Part shown: in pieces, positions 14,001 through 26,507 of the stretch
Layout: every line of letters starts with the position of its first letter
How positions within the stretch are numbered: the first letter of the stretch is position 1
Assembly: GCA_963920665.1 (NCBI GenBank)
Contig: OY987264.1
Span: 34,948,906 to 35,012,905 of the forward strand
Source of the DNA: Straminergon stramineum
Taxonomy: Eukaryota; Streptophyta; Bryopsida; Hypnales; Calliergonaceae
Direction of reading: 5' to 3'
DNA length: 64,000 nt
Notes under the pieces: model-generated
Told to the model about the DNA's origin: nothing
What the model saw: only the letters and a program-made list of their open reading frames with translations
Databases searched by the model: none
Made by a program: the position numbers and the translations under genes

Positions 14001-16084
14001 TAAACTCCCCAGGGACGGTCGCACGGGTTGGGAGCCTGCAGCAGGAGGCCTGGCCCAACCCTGCTGGGAGAATCCCGTGGGAGCCACCTGGACCTGACCC
14101 GCGGACGGAGGGTACCGCGACAGGCTGCTCGTCTGGGACGTCAGCTGCGGAACTCCCGAACCGCCCGCCGACAGACTGTTCGTCTGCGGAGCCAGCTGCT
14201 TCGCGGGACCTCCGTATCCGCCTTGGGCCATCGGGGCGCTGGGCGCACTGTTCGTGTGCGGGGAGAACTGCTTCGCGGGAGCCCCGTCGTACGCCCCCTG
14301 GGGACCGGCTGAACCGTTGCCCTGCACGCTCGCTGGCCTGGCGCTAAGACCACCGTTGCTACCCTGCACGCCGGCCACGCCCTGAGCCGGTGGAGGACCC
14401 GCACTTGGCACCGGAACCGGCCCCTGCGAACTCGGCGCCGCAGCAGCTGCTCCATTGCCTCCGCTAGCTTGCCCCGCAGGACTGTTGATTCGAGGGGGAG
14501 GGATCTGGGCCGCGGCGGGACCCGTCAACGCCGCCCGAACCAGCTCGGGAGTGATCTCCCTCCCTGTTTGGGCCACCGTCACCAGCTTCAACGCATTGTA
14601 GAACTCCACTCGCGACAAGAAACCGGTCCGTCCCTGATCGGCGAATTGCCATATCTGAAGCACCCCACATACACCTCAGTCAGGTTCCACACAATCCACG
14701 ACATCACAACCCGACTCCGACCACAATCACGTGACCATGTGGCACTGGTGCCAAGCGCTTGCGTCTATCCACTGAAATGGGTCCCCGTCCAACCCTCAAT
14801 CAATCCGAACCTGGGACTCACGTTCGCTGCTCTTGAGGAAGAGCTACAGGTCCAAAACCAATCCAGGAAATACCGAAAAGGACACGTCCAGTCCAGGAGG
14901 AGACGTCAGCTTCTTCAGTGAAGCCTGGACCATCACCAGAAGGAAGAGCCATCGTAGTAAGTGCAGCGTACCTACCAAACGGCTAGTCTGCTTCGATCCG
15001 GACATCTCAAACCTTGTTTCCAGGGTTCTCCCTCCCTTACTCTAAGTACTGTCGACGGAAAAATCTACCAAAGAAGCGTCGAATTTCACAAGAGAGAATA
15101 AAATGCCTCAACCTGACCCTCCTGGAAACTCTAAATGAACAACACCACGCACTCCTGACACAGCTGCGGTTCCTCGCCACGGCTCTGACCCTCAATGCGC
15201 GAACAGAAACGGGACATCCATCACAGCTCCACAAGCACGGTTTCACAAGGTGACTGCCCGATCCTGAAAAAACCCTCCTGTCAGCAATGTGCACCTGCTG
15301 ATTGTAAAGCTACCTTTCTAACAAATGGAGCCCCCCGAGTCGTAAGAAAATCCGTCCCTCCGCCGTATTGCTCCTCGATGCCGACCGCACTGCCAGAGAG
15401 CTGTCCATGCACTAGCCCATGTCCGGAGGGCTCTCAATCCTTTCCATCGCAAACGCTCAACCATCAGCACGGAAGGGCCCGAGAAGCCAGTTCTGTCTAC
15501 GTTCGCACGAGCAATCAGATTTTGAAGTCCAAAGAATCCTTCCTCACAACGACGGTTCGAGCCTCGGCTCTGCAATCCAGTCCTAAGCCACCTCCGTTGA
15601 AATGCCCACAGCTTCGAGTCAAAGAATTCGTCAGAGACCGAGCTGGTCTCTCGCATCAACACATCATGCGAGAGCCCGTAATCCGGAGAGTTCTGGCCAG
15701 TGTCACGCAATTCGAACCTCGTCGGAACCTAAACCACCTCTCTGCCCTAAAAACAAACAATTGCGCTTCACCGGCCTCCGACACCCTAGACCGATCCACG
15801 ACCATCTCCCTCGTGTCGGGAAGAAGCCATGCGACTGCCGTCAACATCTCAACCACAACCATACCAATCGTGCGCGGATCCTGCAAGGGAGATCCACGAG
15901 GGAACTGCCGATCCGACACGCATTCTCAGAGCAAGGGAGAAAGGAAGGGACGGACCTTGGCGAGCGTCATCTGAGGAAGTCCCGCGCCCTGGAAGAACCC
16001 CACCGCCTCCTGCCCGCTGATGCGGCCATCCTTGTCCAGATCCGCTCGCCGGAAGAAGGAGTCGAACACCTCCGCATTGGCCAT
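8025..16084 (-). CDS. EH-domain endocytic scaffold, AtEH/Pan1-like (TPLATE complex), arm 1 copy
   Basis: Fourteen exons on the minus strand: 16084-15956, 14654-13232, 13119-12895, 12773-12520, 12078-12004, 11824-11753, 11603-11505, 11102-11031, 10794-10680, 10474-10409, 10128-9807, 9706-9623, 9409-9268 and 8951-8025. They encode 1334 residues if the last exon is unspliced. EH domain 1 (residues 1-100) has the calcium-type loop DLDKDGRISGQE at 15-26. EH domain 2 (about 480-575) has DTDKDGKITGEQ from 494, then VWDLSDEDHDSMLSLREF. Between them is a long Pro/Gly/Ser/Ala-rich linker. Residues of about 640-820 form a coiled coil, including KSRCDNQLDEVKERVASE. The C-terminus is disordered with DPF motifs and ends NVWSAF. 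The layout matches plant AtEH1/AtEH2 (Pan1), subunits of the TPLATE complex in clathrin-mediated endocytosis. It is convergent with RPL11. Confidence 0.9.
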
Positions 16085-16844
16085 GGCCGCCTACTGCTGC
16101 GGAACGACTGGCCGGCTACCACCTGAGAACGGAAGAGGCAGAGATGAGTGCAATCGGATGCGCAAGCCGCTAGCGCATGGCCAGCACAGAGGCGAAACCG
16201 CGCAGAAATGGCAGAGTTGGAGAAGGAAACCCTAGCGGGGACGAAACGACGGAGAGAGTGAGATGGACGGCATGATGGAACACGGACGGATCGATTGCTG
16301 CCGGTACCCTAGAAAGTGCGTGAGATGACGGAGATGAGTGAGAAGAGGGATGAGAGGAAGATCACGATGGCACATGAGAACGGGAAAGAGTCGCGAATAA
16401 GGTAGCGTCCGTCCACCAGCGCCCTCGACCAGCGGCAGCAACAACAGAAACAGCAACGGCGACAGCAACAACGAGGGAGTTGCACCGTGTGGATGTTGCG
16501 CCACAAAATGCGAAGGGGAGTGCCGGAGCAGACGAAGCGACGATGCAATTGAAGGCGAAGAACGCTTCGTACCTGGTCGATTGGCTGGGCGAGGGAGAGA
16601 AATTCGTGCCTCCTCGCTCATCGCAATCACTCCGCGGCAGCAGCGGCAACGACAACGACATCGAATCACGAGAAACGTCGACCTGGCGAGAATGCGACTG
16701 AAGACGCGAGGGCGCGGAAGACGGAAGCCAGCCAGCGAGCCTGCCTGCAGCCTCATCATTGTATCCTACGAGTATGTATCTCGGGGAATACGGTAAGCCT
16801 ACTTACTGTGCCATTCAGTATAGGGCAATCACCGAGGGCAGAAG
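16085..16844 (-). promoter_or_regulatory. 5' UTR and promoter region of the EH gene (arm 1)
   Basis: GC-rich leader upstream of the ATG at 16084-16082. A telo-box-like AAACCCTA lies at 16227-16234 on the plus strand (TAGGGTTT in gene sense). Short GAC/GTT-type trinucleotide runs occur near 16430-16480. Open frames here have skewed composition and are not convincing proteins. The transcription start cannot be fixed from sequence. Confidence 0.45.
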
Positions 16845-16910
16845 GAATTCTGAAAATAAACAGGCTAACGAGGAAGGCTGATGAGGAATGCCTGTTTATT
16901 TTCAGAATTC
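16845..16910. repeat. Perfect 21-bp inverted repeat with 24-base loop (arm 1)
   Basis: 16845-16865 (GAATTCTGAAAATAAACAGG plus C) is exactly complementary to 16890-16910, around a loop containing GAGGAAGGCTGATGAGGAA. It sits at the change from the GC-rich EH promoter to AT-rich DNA. It could be the remnant of a small fold-back transposon or a transcribed hairpin. The mirror copy is at 29034-29099. Confidence 0.85.
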
Positions 16911-19434
16911 TCAACAATGAGGAGATTGTCCGACAAAAACGCCCAACTAGAAATGGATGAAATATGTGATCGATGAATGAAAAATCTGTAATCATCAATA
17001 ATATGGATTTCACGCACCAAGAAGGGTTTATGGAAAACGATCCTTCTGCAAAATGAATGGGACATTTTTTCTTGGGGGGTTATGTAGTAGAATTAAGTGT
17101 AAAAAAGATAAAGCAAATTGTTCAGAAATCAAGAAATTGGAAAAATGTTAGTGCTTGATGTCTCTACTACTCTACACGAGGATTGAATTCAAACATAAAT
17201 TATGTATTTTTTGAAATGTCTAAAGTTTTTGAAATATTACAAATAAAATGTCTAAAATATTGCAAAAAATTTTCTTCCATATTACCTAAATTTTTGGAAT
17301 ATTTTAAAAGTTTATAAGAAATTTCATAGAGTAACATTTTCAAATGTAAAACTCTAAATTTTTAATTCAATGAGTATCATCAAGTTGAAAAGACAAACCA
17401 ACCAAGAAAAGGCATAGCAATCAAAACCAAATCATTAAAGAAAATAAGAGAAAATGTGGTAGTGTAAAACTAGAAAATTTAATAGCCCAAAGTGTTGAAA
17501 TTCTAAAATGTGATTTTCAACTTGATGAAACCATTCAACATTTGAAAGTAAAGTATTCTAGCAATCTACTACCCTCATGTATAATATTGCACGTGGTAGT
17601 CAAGGTTGGCATTCCCTGCACAATAGTTAGTTGAAGTTGGTAAATGTGATTTGGTAGATGCTTGAAAATAGAAAGATTCATCTTTTTTCCATACACTACC
17701 CCAACTATGGTGGATTTAAGATCAACATTTAGTAAAGGATTACTAAAATATTATTTTCAGCGCTAAATGGTCAAGTTGATTGCATATAATAAGTATGTTG
17801 CAAGTCTTCAATGCTAATTGGTCATTATTAAATTACTAAAAATTTATCCTTTGGGGCCACTAGCATTAGAGGAGATTTCAATGCTCTAGAAAATTGCAAG
17901 TTCCCAAACAATGGGGAACGTCACCATAGTAGCAATCTAATGTGGCAATGACACTGCCACATCAGATAATAATATTTATTTCATATTTTAAAATTGTTTT
18001 TAAAAGAAAAAATATGATTTTTTTTTCAATTAAATTTCTTTTCAATATTTTTTTTGGATAGCAATGGCTTGTTTCTAGCATAGGGAATAGGCCTGAAACA
18101 ATCTCTCTATGCCCTCAACTCTCCCCTAATGTTATAAAAAGGTCAATTTAGTTGCATGCAATAAGTATATGTCAAGTTCACGATACTAATCAGTCATTAT
18201 AGTCCTAAAAAATTGTCCTATTTGGTCACTAGGTACTAAAAGACGCCTTATTATGTCATATAAATTTCAAAAAGATCTTTGATTTCACATATGAAGTAAG
18301 ATGTAGCAAGCACTAAGGTTTCTCACCACCAACCATTAGGTAAGGAGTTCCAATCCCATGGCTTGCGGTAAAGGTATTTAATTAAGGTAAGTCCTTCATA
18401 CATGTTTTTCAATCAATTTTCTTTAAAATCTTTGACCTTTGATTATGCAACTTGTAACCGTGTGTATTGCACTTAGTACCACCATTTTCTCATAGTGATA
18501 CAAGTTTTGGGATCATATTATAGATAATTTTGCATCTATTTTAAGAATTTTTTTTTCCAACTAGACCATTAGGTATAGCAGTCAAATTATTTCAATCAAT
18601 ACCCACATCCCTCATACTATTTCAATGATTTTTGCTTGAATGTGGGCTAATTAGTTCAAACATTTGGATCAAATTTAGGTGAAAGTATGTAGTAAAAATT
18701 GAATGAAGTCAACACTAGAATGACCATTGAGTCCTTTAATTTGTGGCCACATTTTTTTGTATTTTGATTGGATAAGGATTGTTTTAGAGTTAGGGTTGTG
18801 AAGTGAAGATTGTATTTTACAAATTTGGATCCAATGCTTTCTCTCATTGCAGTTATGGTGGTCATATGCGTTGTAGGTGGGTTGTTGTATACAATGTGTA
18901 CAATTCTTTGGATAGCATATGGAAGGACAAGCCTTTAGTAGATTCTATGGTACATATGTATATGCAACTATTGGGCTAGATGGCACATATGCGCTTGTGA
19001 AGGCAAAAAAATGGCTTGTGGTTTGTGACAAATGCCTCTACTTTGTGCCTTCTTCCCTGTGAGATTGCAATTTTGCAAGTGGTCACACAATTTGTGAAAG
19101 AAGGACCATCATTCCTTATTGTGTTTATGGACATGACATAGAATTTTACACAACGTTGGGAAACACCCACATATTCATACTTTAGAATGGTGTGAACAAT
19201 CATTTATGTGTCAAGTCCAAATGGAGGGACACTTTGTTGCACTTTGCTCTTATTGGAGGGATTGGTGAGGTGTTGTTTTTGTTGTGTGTACAAGAGAGAG
19301 TGAGAGGTGGTACAATTTTGATTAAGAAAGTGCCAAAATGAAACCCCAATGCCATCACACTTACAAGTGGAGGTGCAATTCAAAGGGGTACATCTTCTCC
19401 ACAAGTACACCACTTCCACAAGATGTAGAGTTTA
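16911..19434. other. AT-rich repeat-derived intergenic DNA, no gene seen (arm 1)
   Basis: Long A/T tracts and scattered short frames of up to about 75 codons with no recognisable motif. The part at about 17870-18130 resembles segments near 23660-23990 and 45100-45300. Each has a GTTCCCA...GGAA-type block, a poly-T/A core and a flank reading CTCTAATG or CCCCTAATG, so they are probably copies of one non-autonomous repeat family. Confidence 0.4.
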
Positions 19435-20076
19435 AAGTGAGTTTTTAAGTACAGTCCTAGTAGTATGATTATAAATAAGGATCTTTTAGGAGACTTCTAG
19501 TAAAATTTTACTAGAAACATATGAGTTTCTAGTACCAAAAAAACACTTTGAATGATTATAATGGCCATATTTGTTATATTGAGGGGTTTTGCAGATTTTG
19601 AGGTAGATTGCTAGCTATTGGAAAATTCATTTAGAAAAATAGTGATTTAAACCAAAAATCATTATGACTTAGATGATAATCTTAGAATGGAATTCTGAAA
19701 ATTGTTAGTGTTACCTATTCATAGAAAAATACAAGTAAAGAGATATAGTGATTTATCTTCAATTCAAGGTTAAAAATGAGAGTATGAAAGTCTTAGTATA
19801 ATGAATATGGCTTTTTCTTTGATGAAAGTTTGTGCATTGTTGTATGAATGTTAGTTGATTTCTTCTTTGAAAGTTGTATATACTTCAAGCATGAGTTCTT
19901 GGCAAAAATTGTCTTTATTTAGAATCAATTTTTTCGCTTCTTGGAGAATTGGCTAGATTCGAGTATGTTTTTAGTAAAGTCTTACTAAAAATCTCCTGAA
20001 AGATCATTACTTTAAATCTTACTACAAGGACTATGTTTAAAACTAATTTAAAACACACTATAGTGTGGTATTGAAC
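19435..20076. mobile_element. Fold-back repeat with ~100-bp imperfect inverted ends, straddling the inner edge of arm 1
   Basis: The reverse complement of about 19435-19530 matches about 19971-20076 at roughly 75-80% by eye. Shared blocks include TCTAGTAAA, TTACTA, TCTCCT-AAAGATC, AAAACT-A and TTTAAA. The ends therefore face each other as in a fold-back or TIR element of about 640 bp. Perfect palindrome identity stops inside it, at 19551. Beyond the matching edge of arm 2, 26200-26392 carries diverged sequence related to this element's interior (TTTCAAGCATG and TGGCAAAAATT in the comparable strand). The same repeat therefore lies on both sides of the spacer. Confidence 0.55.
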
Positions 20077-23000
20077 ACGTTGTCAAGCTCCTACACAATT
20101 TGTAGGTGTTAAGTCCCCAAATCCCTCCTCAAACTAACAAGAAGACACATGTTTACAATTGCAATTGGTATCTCTAGATCTATTTCGCAAATGCAATTGG
20201 GCATATTTTACAGTGAACCACATGATACCGAGAGAGCAACCTTAGAAGGTTTGAAGATCAATTCAACTCTCTATCTAGTATATACTCTTTCCTTATACTA
20301 CAATAACTTTTTATTGGGTGATTAAAAAAGGTTGCACAGAAAAGGTCAATTGAGAATGCTTGCACTAGTATGTCCATGGACACTTAATAGAAGATGTTTT
20401 TGCTAATAAGTCCACATAAACTAGGTGTAACTCATGAATATAGTATCCCTATTCCAAATTTTGATGTTCCAATTTTGAATTGTCATATCTAAACAAGTTG
20501 CTCAGATTTGAGCAATGGTATGGGAAGTTTAAGAAGAATCATCCATCCCATTCAATTCATGTGGAATTGTAAGCAAAAACATCTTCTATTCATGTTGTGG
20601 TGTAAACCACTATATTGGTTCACTTTTTAGAAAATGGAAAATATAAACATTCTGCTTGAATTCATAAGTTGGAAGTGTTAGTACTTTGGATTACACTACA
20701 ATTACCCATTAGTGAATTTTCCACTAGATAGGGCTAGGAATCTTGGAAAATTAGTGCTAAAGGTTAAGAGAGGCAATTAGGAGAAAATAAAAGGAAAATT
20801 CTAGGAAAAAAATGGGGATATAAAATTAAAAAGACTTTAGGAAAGATTTGATAGAGTATCTAAATTAAGCTAACGATAATATGAGGTAATAAAGAAAACC
20901 AAAATACTACTACTTAGAAGAATGAAATTAGAATCGAATAGGAAACCAAAAATATAACAACTATAAAAATACAAAACCAAAACCAAATACTACCAATAGA
21001 TAATAACATAAGAGATAAATTAGAAACCAAAAGTAACAAATACAAAAAATATAGATTGAAAACAAGATGAATTGAAAATTAGACGAAGTGAAAACAAAAT
21101 TAGTAGAAATGAAGGTCAAAAGTACAAGACTACAAAATAAAGATTAGAAAACGGAGACTAGAAGAAAGGTAGATGTAGACATTGGGTAGATGGAGGGGAG
21201 TATGGTTTGTAAACCCTCTCTCTTTCTTTCTCCCACGGTCTCTTTTTTTTATCTCTCTCTCTTGCATTTTGTGTTTTTTTAGAGGAGGTTTTTTGGGAGA
21301 GAGATGTTTGTTGTTGTGAGAGGAAGAAAATGAGTTTGAGTTAGAGATTAGCACATTTGTCAAATAGGTTTGTTCTCATGGTATGAGAATAGGAGAAAAA
21401 CAATGATTAAAGTAGAAGTTTTAGTGAGATTTGGATTGCCAACTTTGGAGGACAATATTCAATGGAACTAAAATTTAGAGGGGTGGTGGATAGTGAATCC
21501 AACTTTTCAAAAAGCCTAGGCTTGTGGAATTCCGATCAAAATCGAAGATGGAGTGACCATTTTAGTGGCAATTGGTCTCAATGGATTTCGCTATCGTGTC
21601 CCTTAATGACACTTACCACCTTAAGTTTACCTTCCAATCCTTTTCAAGTACTTAACAGTTTAGTAACACCAAAGGTCACACTCTCCTAATACTGCACATG
21701 CCATGCACCCTCAATATTAGATTCCAACTTAAATAACGGGATTCTCCATTTCTCTGTGACTCCCACCACTTCCATTCCAACCTTTAACTCCCACAAGACA
21801 CCGGACATGTCATTTGATGACATGGGGCGGAACTTCCATTGATGTCCAAGTACTTGGTGGAGGCACTACTCCCCATCGGTGCTAACCGCCTTTGAATGGG
21901 ACCCAACTTCCCACTAGGTCCATTTCAACTCATTTCGGAACTCACTAATCAAAATTCACCAAACGAGACTCACACCATGGCCTAGTGTGGAGTGGAACAC
22001 CACCCAACCGGTACCAAAAAGTGCACAAGTACTTCGCAGTAATACACAAATGGTGGTGAAGCTCCAACACTAATCTGACTACCCGAGGTCACTTTGACTC
22101 ACCATGGCACCATCTGGGAGGGAGGAGAGAGACCACCCCTCTTCATAGTACTTTTTACGGGATTCGGTAGCCCCCCCTACACTAGAGGTCACTAGGATCC
22201 CTCAAGATGCTCTCCATCTTGGAAGACCATCCAATACCAAGTGGTATCCTCCAAGACTCCCGATCTTTACATCGGGATAACTCTTAGCTCCAAGCTCCAA
22301 ATCCCAAGTGCGAGCCCATTTTTGTGATTTGCATTTTTTGTAGATCACCGTGAACTTTTTATTTTTTCCAATACGACAAGTATTGAGGAAATTATGGTCC
22401 TCCAAAGGTACGAGTCCCTTGGGAGGTGTAGTTCTCCGGGACTCCACCCTCTTTGAATGCCCATAACTTTTAGTTCAGAGCTCATCTCTTCATGAGCCTT
22501 ATCATTCAAAAAAGCTTGTTTCCTTAGCTTTCCAATGATATGCAGCATGCCCTATTTGGTAAAAAGGATTCCTCCAAAACCTTGTTTCCCACGTCCCCAT
22601 GCCTTGAGACATGGCCGAGACACTACCAACTTTAAGGAGTTTTAACTTTTGGCCCCCAACTCGGATTCTCGCGTTCTTTGAACCCATGGACGCGTCTTTT
22701 CACAAGCTTTCTAAGCATGTGTGACACATCCTCTAATTCATCCGGATGAGAGCGCTACAATATTCTGATCGCTCGGGACTCTTAGTCCCCCTCACCCCAT
22801 CTCTTGCAAGGCTTGGGGAGTCACCCCCAACGTCCCTTTTACTCACCGAGGTGGCACAGGCACACCTCATGATGAAGGTCTTGACAATCGAGGTTCCACG
22901 AATCTTTTAACTTGTACTTGTTTTGCAAATTTTATTACATTTTGATAAATTTGTGAGTTTACTTGGATATATGTGGGTTTGATTTATATAAGTGATAAAT

Positions 23001-26000
23001 GAGATCATAAATGTATGTTTGTTTTTTTCCATTTGTATTGTTAAAATTGTGTTGTCAATGAGGGTGGTTCATTTATATTCTCAATTTGTGGTGCCAATGC
23101 ATATGTAATTGGTGTGGTTAGGGTAGAGTTTAAAAATAGGAATTTGTAACAAATAACTTAGGGAGTCCATTGCTTGAAAGGCGAACTAGGTAAAGATCTC
23201 ATACACTTTCCATCAGCCCAATTTTAAAGGTATTTTTTGCCACAATGGTGAAATATATTCATATGTCGTCTTCATATAGTTTCTAAGACATGATGCAACT
23301 CAAAATTTATTTGTCCCAACATATCCAAGGTATAATAAAAAGAAAACCAGTCCTATAGAATAGACACATTTTTTAATGTGGATCTTGCATTGATATCTAA
23401 GAGAAAAATATAAGAAGACAATTGAGGGCTTCAAGAGCCTATTTGAGGGTTGTTCCTTGTACTATTCCCTAAGTTGCCAGAAATTGGGAACCAACCCATA
23501 ATGGGTTGAATTTCCAAATTTTTGGAAAATTTTTTTAAAGAAAATTTTCTCAAAATTTCTAAAAAGTATGAAGATACTTTAAATTGAATTTAAAAAATTA
23601 TTTTTCTTCAAAAAACAATTTGTAAATAATATTATTTTGTGACGTATAGTAGGAAAAATTTGAGGCCTCAACATGCCTGCGAGTTCCTAGGTTGCAAGGA
23701 ACGCAAGAACCACAGAAGTGCTGCAATCTGATGTGGCTGAAATTGTGTCACATTAAAAATATTAAAATTAAAAAATTTTTTTCAACTTATTTTTGAACAT
23801 TAGAACTTTAATTTTCATTTTGGGGGGGTATTTATTTGGCTGACAACAACTAGCCATTCCCAAACAGCATAGGAAATAGGTAGGGGAACAACCCTGAAAT
23901 GGACATGTAGAGGCCTCAGATTTCCCCTAATGGTAGTGACTGTACCACATCGTATTATTGAAGTGGCAAGTTCCCATAGCTTAGGAACTCAAAATAACTT
24001 GTGGCCTCTTCATGCCCTAAAATTTGATCTAATGCAGTAGATGTTGTTAATGTTAAGAGTACCACCAAATCAACTAGTTAGTTGCGAAAAGCTCAATAAC
24101 ATGTTCTATGGAGCATTTTGAGAACTACAAAGAAGAGACAATAGATACAAATGGAAGTATGTGCCTCTGCACTATCACTAATCAATGACTAAATTTCCAA
24201 TATTAACCCACAATACAAGAGGGTGTCAAGGTGATTTGAAAGGAAGTGTAAACTAGAAACTTGTAAGTAGATGCATTTAGAAATCAATTCAGAGCTAACA
24301 ACCCTAAAAAACTCTTGAGATTTTACCTATTTCAAGAAGCTTGATTGTGCTTAGGTTATGGATGCAAGCCACCATTAGGGGATGTTGGGTGTTCCAATAA
24401 AACTACCTGAGGAAGACACAAATGACCACAAGAATACTCTTATAGAAGGTTTTGTCATGGATTCAAGGGCAATTTCACTACTACTACCTTTAGGGATAGT
24501 AACATCTAGAGAGGATATCTTAATATACATTGATAAATTTCTATCTTAGATTAACCCCTACAATCCCATTGTCCCCACGGAGGACAAAATGGATTTTGGG
24601 TAGCTTCTTACGACTTCAATTTTTAGTGAAACTTTTGGAAAATTTCTCATAAGATAAAAAAAAATTATTAACTTTCTGGGAATATAATTTTTATTTCAAT
24701 CAGTGCTTGGGGATCAAGAGTATTGCCAGAATAACCTGAAAACAAAGGAGACCAAGCAACAAAAATAATCTACAAAAAATTTAAATAAGAATTTTATTAT
24801 TTTTTTCTTGTAGATTATATTTTTGTCTAAATGGGAAGCTTTGATTCATTCCATTTAGATTAGTGATTTGATAGTTATGGAGCTTCTTGTTTTTCGTACA
24901 ATCAAAGCAACTTTTTGAAAACAACTTTTTCTTTTAGTTTGAATGCTAATATCTTTCAATCTATATGGTCAAAAATCACAAAATTTTTACCATGTGATCT
25001 AAGACAAGTATAGAACAAGATATTATGCTTAGATTTTTAAAAATATATTTTTTCTGGTTTCCTAGATGAATGTAGCAGAAGTGACAGTTTTGACTGGTTT
25101 TTGACAAAAAAATGGCCTTGGGACTTTTGGGGTTAACTCCAAATCTAAATTTGCTTCTTTTTTTTGTCTTATGCTACAATTGAAATGGATGCATGTTTGT
25201 GGTGACAAAACATGTCTTCTCATAGAGAATTCATTTCAATTAGATTGTAAGAATGAGCTCAAAGCATACCATCTACCATAATTGATTTCTTGTGACAACA
25301 ATAACACTACTGAAGTAGACCATTGTGCCTTCTCAAATACTCCATATATTGTGATACAATTAGAAATGCTAGAAGTTGATTCAAGTTTGTGGGATGAAAT
25401 TCTAAAGTTTTGAGGATTTATAGTAGATCTATATGACCACCACATTCACAATACACTCATGTTTACCATCAATTTTAGAGGCAACATTGAGATCTAGGAG
25501 GCATTCCTATAAATGAAGAAGTGATAGAAACACAAAGGAGTATACCAATGGCAAGAACTTTACTTTCTCCAAAAGAAGAGGTGAACACAGAGATGGGAAG
25601 GGATAAAAGAAGTTGTAGGAGTAGTTTTGCTTCCAACGTAAATGCAACAAGCTTGTAGGGAAAGGCACCAATAGGATTGACAATTGATATAAAATTTATT
25701 CTATTGTCTTTCATATAAGCCTCGTTATATTAACTTATTAAGCAATGATTGTGAGCTCCCAATTCATCACTTGATACTCAAAGTTTTTGTTTTGTTTTCT
25801 TAAATTTAAGTTAAGTATTCTACCACAAAATTTCAAAACAAAGTATTAAACCCAAAAATATTTTGTACATACCACTAAAATAATATTTGGTCTCCACTTG
25901 AGTAAAATACCTTAAATACCTCAAAATCACACATTTATATAGCTTAGAAAACCAAAATAACTCGTCATCTTTGAATACTTTATAAATACATATCAAATGC

Positions 26001-26392
26001 CTAATCCTACCTAGCATGTGATAAATTTTGGCTAGAATGGTCCACGAGAAACTTAGTGGAACCCCTTAGTCATTCTCTAGTGGTAGATTTGAATTTCTTC
26101 GTTGTTCCATGAAAAATAAAACCTCCAACATTTAGCACACAAGTTTTATAAACTCACAATTCATGTACTTAAAGAGGGCATCCACGATAGAAGTTGGGTG
26201 TTCTAGACTTGTAATTCCTCAAAGAATCCAATAGCAAATTAGGACTACCAAGATTCTTCAGAAACCAAAAAGGAAAATATTGATTCTGTGAAATGAAATT
26301 TTTGCCAGGAACACATGCTTGAAATAAGTAAGACTTCAAAAAAAGAAATTAGTTGACATTCATATAAAAATGTAAAAACATCATTAAATCAA
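19552..26392. other. 6.84-kb unique spacer between palindrome arms; no gene seen
   Basis: Mostly AT-rich. From about 21450 to 22900 composition is more balanced, with text typical of retrotransposon-derived DNA (repeated 'taactttt...gctcc' blocks), but I could not identify LTR pairs, primer-binding site or polyprotein motifs. From 24680 to 24900 there is a segment related to 45350-45550 (minus) and 63540-63640. The geometric centre of the palindrome is at 22972. No frame longer than about 80 codons is convincing. Confidence 0.6.
24680..24900 (+). repeat. Dispersed AT-rich repeat, spacer copy
   Basis: Shares blocks with 45350-45550 (inverted) and more weakly with 63540-63640: ATTTCAATCAGTGCTTGGG, TTTTGTCTA, AAGCTTTGATTCATTCCATT, GATTAGTGAT. 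Probably a fragment of one high-copy retroelement or MITE family. The class is not determinable here. Confidence 0.45.
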
Positions 26393-26507
26393 TCAAAGTG
26401 TTTTTTTGGTACTAGAAACTCATATGTTTCTAGTAAAATTTTACTAGAAGTCTCCTAAAAGATCCTTATTTATAATCATACTACTAGGACTGTACTTAAA
26501 AACTCAC

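Noticed and set aside
12981..14003. Long open frames antisense to EH exon 2 (340 and 278 codons), mirrored in arm 2
   Set aside because: They are Arg/Pro-rich shadows of a GC-rich coding exon; they have no family motifs, and the sense strand has clear EH domains.
16430..16660. Open frames in the EH promoter region
   Set aside because: Composition is driven by trinucleotide runs and lies upstream of a clear start codon; no motif.
18976..19419. Two adjacent minus-strand frames of 71 and 75 codons (mirrored at 26525-26968)
   Set aside because: No recognisable motif, AT-rich repeat context, no splice logic connecting them.
22202..22687. Three overlapping minus-strand frames in the spacer, possible retroelement protein
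   Set aside because: Different frames, no polyprotein motif; more likely open by chance in a balanced-GC repeat.
19552..26392. A gene or origin hidden in the palindrome spacer
   Set aside because: No frame over about 80 codons on either strand and no RNA gene or repeat array typical of an origin.
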